64,000 nucleotides of DNA from Flaccisagitta enflata (Eukaryota; Chaetognatha; Sagittoidea; Aphragmophora). A program made the position numbers and the translations under genes. The stretch lies in the NCBI GenBank assembly GCA_965153355.1, contig OZ231126.1, positions 101,184,001-101,248,000 on the forward strand, in the 5' to 3' direction. Below are positions 62,478 through 64,000 of the stretch, in pieces. The notes under the pieces are model-generated. The model ran no database searches. It worked only from the letters and a program-made list of their open reading frames with translations, and was not told where the DNA came from. Each line of letters starts with the position of its first letter. Position 1 is the stretch's first letter.

Positions 62478-62602
62478 CCCAACCAAAACTCTGCACTGAT
62501 ACAAAACCGTAACTCAAACAAACGTACATGCATAAATACATGCATACATATATACACACCATAAATATACACACGTACACAGAAACATCTCTTACACATA
62601 CA

Positions 62603-62788
<186 letters not shown>

Positions 62789-62850
62789 AATAAAAGTGAA
62801 AGAGAAAGAGAAAGAGAATGAAAGAGAAAGAAACAAAGTGAGAAACAGAA

Positions 62851-63257
62851 ACAAGAAAACAAAAAGATTACAATATAGAAATCCTTTTAAAGAATTATCA
62901 GGATCACTGTTTTTTTGAAAAGATGCATCTCGCTTTTTCTGTCGTAAATATTTGGCTAAATTTAGCTGCATTTTCGATGTCAAATCCTTTTACTTTCTTG
63001 GTTGTATTTTGTAACAGGTTTGTAGAAAATGTCTCGGCATTAATTGGCGCAAATATCTATACTTTCCTCAAGGCTAGGAAAGCTTGTTTTTTAATGACGT
63101 ATAAAAATTGAGCCTTGTACCTGGGTACCACTTCTTTGTTATTGTTGTTTCCAAGAATTTACGACAGTTTTTTTCTGATGGATTAAATGAAATACCAGTA
63201 ATCAACATTTAATTTTTCTTCTTTTCTCAAATATAAAGAAATAAAGATAAATACAAT
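62851..63257. other. Non-coding stretch
   Basis: AT-rich, without an element or gene that I can support. Confidence 0.4.
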
Positions 63258-63258
63258 A

Positions 63259-63565
63259 AGTTAAGATGGAAGTTCCGACGTTGAGTCTGAGTCTGAGTCT
63301 GAGTCTGAGTAGTCTTTCTACTCAGTCTCTCTCTCTTCTGGCTTTAGCCAATTCTCAATTATCTCAATTATCTCTCTCTCTTTTCTACCATATGTCTATT
63401 TCCTTCTTCTCCTACCATTCCTTGTCTCATTTCTCCTTTTCCTACCAGCTAAAGAAGAGCAGTGTTCTGTTCGAAAATTTGTGGATTAATTTTCGCTTGT
63501 TGTTTCACAATGTCTAATACAATTATTGAACCTCAGACTCAACGTCGGAACTTCCATCTTAACTT
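63259..63565. repeat. 34-bp perfect inverted repeat around 239 bp
   Basis: Left arm 63,259-63,292 and right arm 63,532-63,565 are exact reverse complements ('ttaagatggaagttccgacg' inside the left). The left arm runs into a 6-bp 'gagtct' tandem tract. The right arm lies inside the following ORF, so the left arm is an inverted copy of the coding start. Confidence 0.85.
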
Positions 63566-63932
63566 ATCGCATGAGTTTGGCCAGGAGGCCCTCAACTTAT
63601 ATCGCTTCATTGAACATCGTTACATCTCTGATGCTAAATGGAGCAATAACCTTCACTTCAATCTCTCTCTTAAACGCTTCCAAGTTTTCTCCGTTTCTTT
63701 GACTCTTACGTCCTGCATAAGGGGCCTGCGTGCCGACAAAATCATTTTCAAAGCACAAAAAGCTCTCTTGTCTGAATGCATCTGTCAAACAAACATTTCA
63801 CGCACCAATATTAGGAATGACATTTCTGAGGCTGAGCCTCGTCTTTTGGCCATTGTCGGTCCTTCTATCTACAAAGACTGCACTACCCGTTTTGGAATTC
63901 ATATGACAGAGAATTTAACAAAGCAAGAGTAA
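63510..63932 (+). CDS. ORF resembling a retroelement N-terminal region
   Basis: 140 codons from ATG in 'cacaatgtct'. Balanced composition with alternating hydrophobic pattern (FGQEALNLYRFIEHRYISDA, FSVSLTLTSCIRGLRADKII). It vaguely resembles the region ahead of RT in Penelope-like elements, but I cannot confirm that. It stops at 63,930-63,932, and a neighbouring frame continues with lysine- and glutamine-rich codons to the window edge, so a frameshift may split one longer gene. Confidence 0.4.
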   Translation: MSNTIIEPQTQRRNFHLNLSHEFGQEALNLYRFIEHRYISDAKWSNNLHFNLSLKRFQVFSVSLTLTSCIRGLRADKIIFKAQKALLSECICQTNISRTNIRNDISEAEPRLLAIVGPSIYKDCTTRFGIHMTENLTKQE

Positions 63933-64000
63933 AACAGAAACGCAAATTAGACTATCTTCTTTCTAAACAACAAGAACAAATTAAGAAAAAAGACAAACCT

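Overview
The window is metazoan nuclear DNA made almost entirely of transposable elements. BEL/Pao LTR retrotransposons occur only in animals, and two are present, along with APE-type LINE open reading frames, a Penelope-like GIY-YIG gene, hAT-like elements, palindromic MITEs and many microsatellites. The species cannot be named from sequence alone; an invertebrate is most likely. No rRNA gene, complete tRNA gene or CRISPR array was found.

Layout. Bases 1-21,900 are repeats: a 5-kb long-inverted-repeat element (388-5445), a 1.8-kb palindrome (6012-7800), several MITEs, satellites, a LINE-type ORF1 broken by an hAT-like insertion (12,990-14,593), an interspersed family with GTCGCGTGC ends, one copy of which carries about 2 kb of minisatellite (17,985-20,196), and a Penelope-like endonuclease gene broken by a MITE (20,197-21,223, minus). 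A LINE with an ORF1 tail and a full endonuclease-RT ORF lies at 21,900-25,164.

The main object is a giant BEL/Pao element on the plus strand, 25,956-57,872. It has matching LTR ends, a polypurine tract and a 5-bp target duplication (ccgcc) on both sides. After removing insertions that themselves show target duplications it is still about 22 kb, several times the usual BEL size. From 5' to 3' it holds an LTR, a leader with seven related hairpins, gag, an in-frame UGA, protease-RT-RNase H, integrase, and then roughly 10 kb of extra sequence. That extra part has its own promoter-like block, a five-exon gene whose splice phases all agree (42,915-47,323), an alternative ORF in its fourth intron, minisatellites, and a 308-residue ORF of unknown function (49,247-50,173). 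Gag-pol is interrupted by three TIR elements; removing each one returns the frame.

A second, younger BEL/Pao element (50,662-56,798, minus; LTRs with two differences in 533 bp; TSD accgg) sits inside the giant one. It keeps an intact pol ORF but has lost gag, and its primer-binding site carries 40 nt matching the 3' end of tRNA-Asn.

Right of the giant element, a possible first coding exon (58,041-58,155) is followed by a 4.3-kb hAT-like element in its putative intron, which itself contains a 1.65-kb TRIM-like LTR unit. The last kilobase has a long GA tract, a 34-bp inverted repeat and an ORF resembling a retroelement N-terminus. All family assignments come from motifs read by eye; no database search was run.
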